A program made the position numbers and the translations under genes. This document shows, one piece after another, positions 1 through 5,815 of a stretch of 6,040 nt of DNA (its first letter is position 1; the number at the start of each line of letters is the position of its first letter). This DNA comes from JBBSTY01 sp038235385 (lineage in GTDB: Bacteria; Actinomycetota; Acidimicrobiia; Acidimicrobiales; Acidimicrobilacustridaceae). The stretch lies in assembly GCA_038235385.1 (NCBI GenBank), contig JBBSTY010000183.1, forward strand, positions 1 through 6,040. Reading direction: 5' to 3'. The notes beneath the pieces are model-generated. The model searched no databases and had not been told where the DNA came from. It saw only the letters and a list, made by a program, of their open reading frames with translations.

Positions 1-310
1 ACACCGAGCCGACGAGGTAGCCCGAGGGCAGCTCGGTTCCTCGAGCCACCTGGACGAGAAGGCTGAGCGACTGGGCGGCGAGGCTGCCGAGGAAGCTCGC
101 CGTCGCGCCGGCCGTGAAGGCCACGTCGGTCTGGGGCCGAGCGGCGACGAACCCTCCGATCGCCATGCCCGCCATGATGAGCGCGAAGAAGGCGAAGCCG
201 TACCCGGACGCATCCGACACGAGCCGGAGGCTGAGCCCGAGCACCCCGGCGATCGCCGCGGCCGTGCCCGCCCCAGCCAGGACCGCCCGCCGGTCGAGGG
301 AGCCGATCAT
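1..310 (-). CDS. Small multi-pass membrane protein, C-terminus cut by window edge
   Basis: I do not recognise a specific family. The reverse strand is open from an ATG at 310 down to base 1, giving 103 residues before the window ends, so the C-terminus is missing. The protein starts MIGSLDRRAVLAGAG and has three strongly hydrophobic Ala/Gly/Leu-rich stretches at about residues 9-31, 37-57 and 64-87, separated by short polar loops (VSDASGYG, ARPQTD). This looks like a small integral membrane protein, perhaps of the four-helix kind. Its start codon overlaps the stop of the upstream oxidase gene as ATGA (310-307). There is only a poor ribosome site (AGG about 12 bases upstream), so translation is probably coupled to that gene. 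It is the third gene of the glpD operon. A role in the same lipid or glycerol process is only an inference from position. Confidence 0.72.
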   Translation of the reverse strand, partial: MIGSLDRRAVLAGAGTAAAIAGVLGLSLRLVSDASGYGFAFFALIMAGMAIGGFVAARPQTDVAFTAGATASFLGSLAAQSLSLLVQVARGTELPSGYLVGSV

Positions 311-1839
311 GTCGGGCCGGTACCTGCCATCGGTTCGGGGCCGAACGGAGAGGTCAGACCCAGCTTGCCCGGGTTGAGGATCCCGACGGGGTCGAGGGCG
401 TGCTTGATCGATTCCAGGACATCGAGGCCGCCGCCGAGGGCGTCGCGCATGAACCTCCCCCGGTTGAGGCCGACCCCGTGGTGGTGGCTGAGCGATCCTC
501 CCCACGCGAGCACCGAGCTCGTTCCCGCGTCCCAGACGTCGCGGTAGTACGCGTCGCGTTCGTCGGGACCGACCTTGCCGGCGAAGGTGAAGTACAGGCA
601 GGCCCCGTCGATGTAGGAGTGCGAGAGGTGCGCCGAAGCAGCGAGGGTGCCCTCCACGGCGCGGATCGCGTTCGCCACCTCGCTGGCGAGCGCCGGGAGC
701 TTCCCCCACGGCCCCGTGATCTCCATCGTGTCCACGACGAGACCTCCGCTGATCAGCTTCTCGAGGGCGGACACCTCGTTGCGGTGCTCGAGCCACCGTC
801 CGACCAGTGAGTGGCCCAGCTCGTCCGCGCCTCGGCACTCGTCGTCGACGATGCCCATCGTGGGGTCGACGACGGCGCGCTCGCCCTCGTCGAGGACGAG
901 CAGCACGTGCACCTTGGCCGTGCCGTAGTTGCGGGCAGATTCGATGTCGTCGTACAGGCGGAGCACAGCAGGGGTGGCACCGCGTCGCATGATCCGTCGG
1001 CACGCGTCGAGGCCCTCGGTGAACGACGAGAACGCGTACGCCGCGCTCCGCTCGTAGACGGGCACCGGGTGGACCCTGAGTCGGGCGCCGGTGATGACGC
1101 CGAGCGTGCCCTCGCTGCCGACGAAGAGCTGGTTGAGGTCGGGGCCAGCCGCCTGCCGGGCGTGGCCCCCGGTGTGGATCTCGGTGCCGTCGGCGAGGGT
1201 GACGTCGAGACCGATGACCATGTCCTCGATCTTGCCGTACCGGGTGGAGAGCTGGCCCGCTCCCCGGCAGGCGAGCCAGCCACCGACCGTGGAGAGCGCG
1301 ACGGACTGGGGCCAGTGGCCGGAGGTGAGGGCATGGCGGGTGCGCAGCTCGTGCTCGAAGTGGTCGCCGAAGGTGCCGGCGAGCACGTCGACGGTGAGCG
1401 AGGCATCGTCGACGGAACGGATGCCGCGGAGGCCGCAGAGGTCGAGGACGATGCCGCCGTGGAGCGGGACCGAGGCCCCGACGACCCCGCTGCGACCCCC
1501 GGCGGCGGTGACCGGGATGGTGGCGTCGTTGCAGATGGCCAGGACCTCGCCCACCTGGGCGGGAGTGTCGGGCCGGGCCACCGCTGCCGCGAGGTTCGCG
1601 ACCTGGTTGTCGGCGGCCCAGGTCATCGCCAGCGGCCACCAGTCCCGGCTGGCCTCGGCACGATCGCCCGCCTCGGTGGTCACGGGGCACACGTCGCGGA
1701 GCCGCCGCAGGACCGCGTCGGGCACGGCGATGGTCTGTGCATCCAACCGGGCGTGGACCGACGAGGGCGGTCCGGCGAGCTCGATGGGGGGAGTGGGCGC
1801 ACCGGGTCCCGGTGCGGGCAGGTCGTGCGGTGCGGCCAC
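307..1839 (-). CDS. FAD-binding oxidase related to alkyldihydroxyacetonephosphate synthase (AGPS-like)
   Basis: A 510-residue flavoprotein of the VAO/PCMH fold. The FAD-binding half spans about residues 80-258 and includes DTPAQVGEVLAICN (91-104), the pyrophosphate-contact loop AAGGRSGVVG (112-121), TSGHWPQSVALSTVGGW (172-188), YGKIEDMV (201-208) and GSEGTLGVIT (241-250). The C-terminal cap holds DTMEITGPW (370-378), DGACLYFTFAG (411-421), GGSLSHHHGVG (447-457) and the closing LDPVGILNPGKL. The GACxY and SHHHGVG motifs match AGPS, which swaps the acyl chain of acyl-dihydroxyacetone phosphate for a fatty alcohol to make an ether lipid. However, the arginine equivalent to human AGPS Arg515 appears to be Leu359, and the WDR after the ET(S/A)xPW motif is WGK. 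A different oxidase or lyase reaction is therefore possible. Translation starts at GTG 1839, with GGAG eight bases upstream inside the end of glpD; three bases separate the two genes, so they are co-transcribed. Family assignment is firm, substrate is not. Confidence 0.9.
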   Translation of the reverse strand: MAAPHDLPAPGPGAPTPPIELAGPPSSVHARLDAQTIAVPDAVLRRLRDVCPVTTEAGDRAEASRDWWPLAMTWAADNQVANLAAAVARPDTPAQVGEVLAICNDATIPVTAAGGRSGVVGASVPLHGGIVLDLCGLRGIRSVDDASLTVDVLAGTFGDHFEHELRTRHALTSGHWPQSVALSTVGGWLACRGAGQLSTRYGKIEDMVIGLDVTLADGTEIHTGGHARQAAGPDLNQLFVGSEGTLGVITGARLRVHPVPVYERSAAYAFSSFTEGLDACRRIMRRGATPAVLRLYDDIESARNYGTAKVHVLLVLDEGERAVVDPTMGIVDDECRGADELGHSLVGRWLEHRNEVSALEKLISGGLVVDTMEITGPWGKLPALASEVANAIRAVEGTLAASAHLSHSYIDGACLYFTFAGKVGPDERDAYYRDVWDAGTSSVLAWGGSLSHHHGVGLNRGRFMRDALGGGLDVLESIKHALDPVGILNPGKLGLTSPFGPEPMAGTGPT

Positions 1840-1842
1840 GGG

Positions 1843-3537
1843 TCAGGCTCCGATCAAGGTGTCGAGCGCGGTCTCGGGGAGGCCGGCAGCGATGCGCTCG
1901 GCATCGACGAGCGCACGGTAGTGGGCGACCTGTCGACGTTGTTCGGCATCATCCCAACCGAGGTCGTCGGCAACCAGCGCGGCGACCTCGTCGGCCACGC
2001 GCGCCGAGTCGTCGCGGGCGAGCAGCCTCGCCCGGGTGCGCCGGGACAAGATGTCGTCGACCGATCGGGCCATCTCGTAGCGCGCCGCGTAGACCGCTTC
2101 GGCCTTGAGGTAGGTCAGACCGGGCACCAGCGGTTCGGCCAGGCGGGGGTCGCGCTCGGCCATGGCGATCACGGTGCGGGCTTCGCCGCCGTAGCGGTTG
2201 GCCAGGTGGTCGACGGTGGCGGCATCGAGGTGGGGGCTGATGCGGGCGGCCTGTTCGATCAGATCGGCGAACCCCGAAGCGCCGCGGAGTCGGAGCTTGC
2301 GGGTGCGGCCCCTCTTGGCGATGCGTCCGAGGCGGTCGGGTGGCAGCACCTCGCCGATGACGTGGTCGATCGTGTCCTCGGCCATCTCGCGGTAGGTCGT
2401 GAGCTTGCCGCCCGTCACCGTGACGACGCCGCTCGCCGACTCGGCGACCCGGTGCTTGCGTGAGAGGTCGGCGGTCCGTTCGCTCGATGCGGACTTGACC
2501 AGGGGTCGGAGCCCCGCCCATGTGCCGACGATGTCGTCCCGCGTGATGGTGGTGGACAACGAGTGGTTGAGCGTCCGGAGGACGTAGTCGATGTCCTCGG
2601 GGGTGCACTGGGGATCGTCGATCGGGCCGTCGTAGTCGGTGTCGGTGGTGCCGGCGTAGGTGAAGTCCCCCCACGGCACCACGAAGATCGAGCGCTTGTC
2701 CTTGGGTACCGGGAGCACCGCGGCGATGTCGTTGCGCACGAGCGTCCACGGGATGGTGATGTGGATGCCCTTGGCCGGGCGGATCGAGTCGGGATCGACG
2801 CCCTCGTCGAGTGTCCGGACGTCATCGGCCCACACGCCGCAGGCGTTGACGATGGCCGCGCCCGCAACGTCGATCACCCGACCGTCGGCCTCCACGGCCA
2901 CGCCGTTGGCCCGACCCGAGCCGTCCTTGGCGACGCCGATCACCGCCGCATCGTTGACCACGACGGCGCCGTGATCGATCGCCGCCGTTCGGGCGATCGC
3001 CAGGGTGAGGCGGGCGTCGTCGGCGCGGGCGTCGTAGTAGAGGTAGCTCGGGGCGAGCCGCTCCCGCCGCAGCGTGGGCACGTGGGCCATCGTCTCGTCG
3101 ACCGTCAGGCGCTTGTGGATCTTGCCGATGCGGGCTCCGCCGGTGAGGTCGTAGGCCCACATGATCGTGCCGAGCGCCCGGGCCAACTTGGCCGGGACCA
3201 TACCGTCCTTGCCGGTGAACACCGGGAGCAGGAACGGGAGGACCTTCACCAGGTGCGGGGCGTTGCGCATGAGTCGCTGGCGTTCACGCAGCGCCTGGTA
3301 CACGAGGCCGACGTCGCGGTTCTGCAGGTAGCGGAGGCCGCCGTGAACCATCTTCGACGACTTCGAGGACGTGCCCGAGGCGAAGTCGCCCCGTTCGATG
3401 AGCGCGGTGCGCAACCCGCGGCTGGCGGCGTCGAGCGCGCAACCCGCACCCGTGATGCCGCCACCGATCACGATGACGTCGAACGTCGTCGTGGCGAGGC
3501 GGTCGAGGGCATCGGAACGATCGAAGGTACCGGGCAT
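1843..3537 (-). CDS. glpD: Glycerol-3-phosphate dehydrogenase (FAD-dependent)
   Basis: GlpD oxidises sn-glycerol 3-phosphate to dihydroxyacetone phosphate at the inner face of the membrane, normally passing electrons to quinone. The 564-residue protein is slightly longer than E. coli GlpD (about 500) and close to other actinobacterial forms. Visible motifs are the FAD dinucleotide fold DVIVIGGGITGAG (20-32) with the acidic strand end at ALIERGDFASGTSS (45-58); the family signature SSKMVHGGLRYL (60-71); VNACGVWADDV (230-240); RPAKGIHI (253-260); GTTDTDYDG (296-304); GTWAGLRPL (338-346); and the C-terminal FAD contact TGGKLTTYREMAED (375-388). The C-terminal domain (about 411-535) includes YAARYEMARSVDDILSRRTR (483-502). 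The ATG at 3537 is supported by GGAG five bases upstream. It is the first gene of a leftward operon with the AGPS-like oxidase and a membrane protein. A peroxide-producing oxidase (GlpO-like) mode cannot be excluded from sequence. Confidence 0.96.
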   Translation of the reverse strand: MPGTFDRSDALDRLATTTFDVIVIGGGITGAGCALDAASRGLRTALIERGDFASGTSSKSSKMVHGGLRYLQNRDVGLVYQALRERQRLMRNAPHLVKVLPFLLPVFTGKDGMVPAKLARALGTIMWAYDLTGGARIGKIHKRLTVDETMAHVPTLRRERLAPSYLYYDARADDARLTLAIARTAAIDHGAVVVNDAAVIGVAKDGSGRANGVAVEADGRVIDVAGAAIVNACGVWADDVRTLDEGVDPDSIRPAKGIHITIPWTLVRNDIAAVLPVPKDKRSIFVVPWGDFTYAGTTDTDYDGPIDDPQCTPEDIDYVLRTLNHSLSTTITRDDIVGTWAGLRPLVKSASSERTADLSRKHRVAESASGVVTVTGGKLTTYREMAEDTIDHVIGEVLPPDRLGRIAKRGRTRKLRLRGASGFADLIEQAARISPHLDAATVDHLANRYGGEARTVIAMAERDPRLAEPLVPGLTYLKAEAVYAARYEMARSVDDILSRRTRARLLARDDSARVADEVAALVADDLGWDDAEQRRQVAHYRALVDAERIAAGLPETALDTLIGA

Positions 3538-3618
3538 GACAACTCCAAAAGGGACAAGCGCGTGGGCCGGTGAGGCCTGGCGGCCATCGTAGGGGAGCGT
3601 GGCGGGCGCGCCCCCCGT

Positions 3619-3654
3619 CGGGGAACGGTGCGATGGCGCGAGGACCCGTCCCCG
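3619..3654 (-). other. Possible hairpin in the glpD leader
   Basis: CGGGGAaCGG (3619-3628) can pair with CCGTCCCCG (3646-3654): nine base pairs with one bulged A and a 17-base loop. If glpD transcription starts in the A/T-rich part of the intergenic region, this structure would lie in its 5' leader about 80 bases before the start codon. A separate self-complementary stretch, GGGCGCGCCC, lies at 3604-3613. In DNA this rich in G and C such pairings arise easily, so a function is unproven. Confidence 0.25.
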
Positions 3655-3712
3655 ATCTCGTCGTCGGGAGCGCGATCTCCAGTAATGAACACCGCCTAGT
3701 TTCTAACAACCG

Positions 3713-3741
3713 TTGCTGATTGCGGCGCGGGTGGCTAGGGT
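3713..3741 (+). promoter_or_regulatory. Promoter of the PerR-type regulator, apparently giving a leaderless mRNA
   Basis: A -35 element TTGCTG (3713-3718) and a -10 element TAGGGT (3736-3741) are separated by exactly 17 bases. The -10 fits the actinobacterial TANNNT pattern. Seven bases follow before the GTG at 3749, so transcription would be expected to begin on or next to the start codon, the usual geometry of leaderless genes in this phylum. The palindrome CAACCGTTG (3707-3715) overlaps the -35 box and could be an operator for autoregulation. Confidence 0.55.
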
Positions 3742-3748
3742 GACGGTT

Positions 3749-4177
3749 GTGCGATCACCCGATGCGCTCACCGAGCTCTTCCGAGAACAGGGGATGAAGG
3801 TCACCCCGCAACGCCAGCGAATCTTCGCCGCGTTGCACGGCAACGACCGCCACCCCACCGCCGACGCGATCTTCGACGAGGTGCGCGCCGACATGCCGAC
3901 GATCTCGCTGCGGACCGTGTACCAGACCCTCAACGACCTCGCCGCCATGGGCGAGGTCGCCCCGATCGACCTCGGTACGGGGGCCACCCGGTTCGATCCG
4001 AACCTGATCGAGCACCACCACCTCGTGTGCGACGTCTGCGGCACCATCGTCGACGTCGATGCGATCGCCGGCATCGAGCCGCCGGGCGATGCCGAGCCCA
4101 CCTTCGTCGTCACCCGGACCGACGTGGTGTTCCGCGGCAACTGCGGCGCGTGCGCCGCACGTCCATCACCGGTCTGA
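3749..4177 (+). CDS. Fur-family metalloregulator, PerR type (peroxide sensor)
   Basis: A 142-residue Fur-family repressor. The N-terminal winged helix (about 1-80) includes GMKVTPQRQRIF and the recognition-helix segment SLRTVYQTLNDL; the C-terminal half is the dimerisation and metal domain. Numbering from the GTG at 3749, I see the full PerR regulatory-site set His35 (RHPTAD), Asp83 (TRFD), His89 and His91 (EHHH), and Asp102 (TIVD). The structural zinc cysteines are Cys94/Cys97 and Cys132/Cys135. These line up with B. subtilis PerR His37, Asp85, His91, His93, Asp104 and its four cysteines. The aspartate at the last regulatory ligand is the PerR-like choice; B. subtilis Fur has glutamate there. 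In PerR, iron-catalysed oxidation of the histidines by H2O2 releases DNA. I prefer GTG 3749 over a TTG at 3713 because that TTG is the promoter -35 box and 3749 gives the normal family N-terminus. The rubrerythrin downstream supports a peroxide role. Confidence 0.9.
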   Translation: MRSPDALTELFREQGMKVTPQRQRIFAALHGNDRHPTADAIFDEVRADMPTISLRTVYQTLNDLAAMGEVAPIDLGTGATRFDPNLIEHHHLVCDVCGTIVDVDAIAGIEPPGDAEPTFVVTRTDVVFRGNCGACAARPSPV

Positions 4178-4229
4178 GCCGTGGCGGCCGGGACCCCGCA
4201 CGCCGACAGCCTTCCGATCCGACCATCCG

Positions 4230-4247
4230 AACCAACCAACCAACACA
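4230..4247 (+). other. A/C-only leader with ACCA repeats before the rubrerythrin ribosome site
   Basis: Eighteen bases contain only A and C, including three ACCA units (4231-4242). They run into the AGGAG ribosome site (4247-4251) five bases before the rubrerythrin ATG. Such a stretch cannot fold on itself and would leave the ribosome site open in an otherwise GC-rich transcript, as expected for a highly translated gene. The remainder of the 79-base gap after the regulator stop shows no clear promoter or terminator. Confidence 0.4.
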
Positions 4248-4256
4248 GGAGCCACC

Positions 4257-4676
<420 letters not shown>

Positions 4677-4694
4677 CCTCGATCACCTGAGGAC

Positions 4695-4731
4695 CTGTGC
4701 CGGACCCGGACCCTGTCGGGGTCCGGCACAG
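4695..4731 (+). terminator. Strong inverted repeat after rubrerythrin, with two alternative pairings
   Basis: CTGTGCCGGACCC (4695-4707) and GGGTCCGGCACAG (4719-4731) are perfect 13-base complements around an 11-base loop. Because CCGGACCC is repeated with a six-base offset (4700-4707 and 4706-4713), the right arm can instead form a shorter eight-pair hairpin (4706-4713 with 4719-4726) with a five-base loop. There is no T tract, but many actinobacterial terminators lack one. It begins 18 bases after the rubrerythrin stop. It could be a full or partial terminator, or an mRNA-stabilising end that sets the rubrerythrin to DUF3501 ratio. Confidence 0.65.
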
Positions 4732-4736
4732 CCTCC

Positions 4737-4752
4737 CGGGGACGGATCCCCG
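4737..4752 (+). other. Second small hairpin just before the DUF3501 ribosome site
   Basis: CGGGGA (4737-4742) and TCCCCG (4747-4752) form six perfect pairs around a CGGA tetraloop. The hairpin starts five bases after the larger inverted repeat and ends eight bases before the AGGAG (4761-4765) of the next gene. It may be part of a tandem termination or processing signal, or may affect translation of the downstream gene. Confidence 0.4.
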
Positions 4753-4772
4753 ACACGAGCAGGAGAACCGCC

Positions 4773-5384
4773 ATGGCGAAGTTGACCCTCGACGACATCG
4801 TCGATCTCCGGGCGTACGAGCGCGAGCGAGACGAGTTCCGGGCGCACATCATCGAGCTCAAGAAGCGGCGGCGGGTGTCGGTCGGACCGGTCGTCACCGT
4901 CCTGTTCGAGAACTCCGAGACCGTTCGGTTCCAGATCCAGGAGATGGCCCGGGCTGAGAAGACCGTCACCGACGAGGGCATCGAGACCGAGCTGCGCGTC
5001 TACAACCCTCTGGTTCCCGAGCCGGGGAACCTCGCGGCCACGATGTTCATCGAGCTGACCAGCGACGAGCAGCTCCGGCACTGGCTGCCGAAGCTCGCCG
5101 GCGTCGAACGAGCCGTCGTGCTGAAGCTCGGCGACATCGGCGATGCCGAACCGGTGCTCACCGTCACCAACTCGCTCGATCCCGAGCACGAGAAGCAGCT
5201 CACGCGCGACGAGGTCACCGCAGCGGTCCACTACATCCACTTCGCCCTCTCACCCGCCGAGGTGGACCGGTTCGCCGCCGGGCCGGTTGCGCTCGCCGTC
5301 GCCCATCCCGAGTACGAGCACGAGGTCGTCCTCGGGCCCGACACCGTCGCCGAGCTCCTCCGGGACCTCCGCGTCGGCGGCTGA
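4773..5384 (+). CDS. DUF3501 family protein of unknown function
   Basis: A 203-residue soluble protein that I recognise as DUF3501. Recognisable conserved blocks are LDDIVDLRAYERERDEFRAH (6-25), the basic turn KKRRRVSVGPVVTVLFEN (30-47), RFQIQEMARAEK (52-63), ELRVYNPLVPEPGNLAATM (73-91) and MFIEL (91-95). A C-terminal block includes AVHYIHFAL (151-159) and AVAHPEYEHE (175-184). No signal peptide, membrane segment or cysteine is present, so it is probably cytoplasmic and not an iron-sulfur protein. Several histidines (103, 153, 156, 178, 183) and many acidic residues could bind metal, but that is speculation. Start ATG 4773 has AGGAG seven bases upstream. From memory, this family is often encoded beside rubrerythrin, sometimes with a cysteine-rich iron-sulfur reductase-like protein, and the arrangement here repeats the rubrerythrin link. 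It may assist rubrerythrin or iron/peroxide handling; no activity can be assigned. Confidence 0.88.
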   Translation: MAKLTLDDIVDLRAYERERDEFRAHIIELKKRRRVSVGPVVTVLFENSETVRFQIQEMARAEKTVTDEGIETELRVYNPLVPEPGNLAATMFIELTSDEQLRHWLPKLAGVERAVVLKLGDIGDAEPVLTVTNSLDPEHEKQLTRDEVTAAVHYIHFALSPAEVDRFAAGPVALAVAHPEYEHEVVLGPDTVAELLRDLRVGG

Positions 5385-5409
5385 TCGCGCCCTCGACCGC
5401 GCGTCCTGC

Positions 5410-5445
5410 GTCGTTTGGACAGCGCTCCGGGCGAAACGACATACT
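5410..5445 (+). promoter_or_regulatory. Probable whiB promoter embedded in an inverted repeat
   Basis: A -35-like TTGGAC (5415-5420) and a -10-like CATACT (5440-5445) lie 19 bases apart, upstream of the WhiB start with a leader of roughly 40 bases. The spacer is slightly long. The perfect seven-base inverted repeat GTCGTTT (5410-5416) and AAACGAC (5434-5440), with 17 bases between the arms, touches both promoter boxes. A dimeric regulator could therefore use it as an operator. The palindrome is direct observation; promoter and operator roles are inferred. Confidence 0.42.
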
Positions 5446-5490
5446 CGCCGTTCCACCCACCTGCGCGTGCCGAGGAGTGACGCGGCCCCG

Positions 5491-5745
5491 ATGAAGGCCA
5501 TTACGACCCAGACCCAGACCTGGCGGAGCCGAGCGGCGTGCCAGGGTCTCGATCCCACGATCTTCTACCCCTTCAGCGACGACGATCTCGATGCCGAGCC
5601 CGCCAAGGCGGTCTGCGGCGTCTGTCCCGTTCGTGAAGCCTGTCTCGAGTACGCCCTCGGATACCGCGAGAAGGAGGGCGTCTGGGGTGGCGCCACCGAG
5701 CGCGAACGCCGGCGGATCATCCGTCAGCGCCGCCGGTCGGCCTGA
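5491..5745 (+). CDS. WhiB-family (Wbl) iron-sulfur transcriptional regulator
   Basis: An 84-residue WhiB-like protein. The four cluster cysteines are Cys17 (RAAC), Cys42 and Cys45 (VCGVCPV) and Cys51 (ACLEY), spaced C-x24-C-x2-C-x5-C. They bind a [4Fe-4S] cluster sensitive to oxygen, NO and redox state. The GVWGG turn (63-67) and the basic tail ERERRRIIRQRRRS (70-83) complete the family pattern; these proteins act with the SigA region-4 domain and bind DNA through the basic tail. Trp11 and the FYPF segment (25-28) are also typical. I cannot place it confidently in a WhiB1-WhiB7 subclass. Start ATG 5491 has AGGAG (5473-5477) at a long 13-base spacing; an in-frame GTG at 5467 would add eight residues but lies upstream of that site. 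It is 106 bases behind the DUF3501 gene and has its own likely promoter, so it is probably a separate transcript. Confidence 0.94.
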   Translation: MKAITTQTQTWRSRAACQGLDPTIFYPFSDDDLDAEPAKAVCGVCPVREACLEYALGYREKEGVWGGATERERRRIIRQRRRSA

Positions 5746-5770
5746 TCGCACGACGCGTCGATCCCACGCC

Positions 5771-5792
5771 GCCCACGTGTGAGCACGCGGGC
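5771..5792 (+). terminator. Hairpin between whiB and trpD, possible terminator
   Basis: GCCCaCGTG (5771-5779) pairs with CACGcGGGC (5784-5792): eight Watson-Crick pairs with one A/C mismatch and a TGAG tetraloop. It begins 25 bases after the whiB stop. There is no T run, which is common for actinobacterial terminators. It could equally be a leader structure of trpD. Confidence 0.45.
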
Positions 5793-5815
5793 CCGGTTGG
5801 ACCACAATGGGCGAC

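Larger units (their letters stand above)
3538..3748. promoter_or_regulatory. Divergent intergenic region between glpD and the Fur-family regulator
   Basis: These 211 bases hold the control signals of both divergent transcripts. The glpD side is GC-rich and contains the glpD ribosome site (TTGGAG on the minus strand, 3543-3548). The side near the regulator (about 3676-3718) is distinctly richer in A/T than the rest of the window. A possible minus-strand glpD promoter is TTGTTA (3709-3704) and CATTAC (3687-3682), 16 bases apart. It is weak and would give a leader of roughly 140 bases. Two 9-base palindromes, TAGTTTCTA (3697-3705) and CAACCGTTG (3707-3715), sit side by side where both promoters meet and are candidate operator sites. 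No open frame here looks like a gene. Confidence 0.5.

Noticed and set aside
811..2463. A 550-codon plus-strand open frame antisense to the oxidase and glpD genes
   Set aside because: It lies opposite two genes with clear family motifs, spans their junction, and reads as Gly/Asp/Val/Arg-rich sequence with no recognisable motif. Long antisense frames are expected in GC-rich coding DNA.
2563..3573. A 336-codon plus-strand open frame antisense to glpD
   Set aside because: The opposite strand encodes well-conserved GlpD motifs throughout; the antisense product is low-complexity Val/Gly/Asp/Arg sequence without domain features.
3713..3748. N-terminal extension of the PerR-type protein from a TTG start
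   Set aside because: The TTG coincides with the -35 box, the extra twelve residues are not part of the family, and GTG 3749 fits the promoter geometry.
4059..4256. 66-residue N-terminal extension of rubrerythrin
   Set aside because: It overlaps the regulator gene out of frame, and ATG 4257 has a well-placed AGGAG and gives the normal family start.
4677..4692. Short CCTC/GAGG pairing just after the rubrerythrin stop
   Set aside because: Only four pairs with an eight-base loop, well within chance for this base composition.
5143..5490. Upstream extension of the WhiB reading frame through the DUF3501 gene
   Set aside because: It is a Ser/Arg/Pro-rich out-of-frame shadow of DUF3501; the WhiB family begins near ATG 5491.
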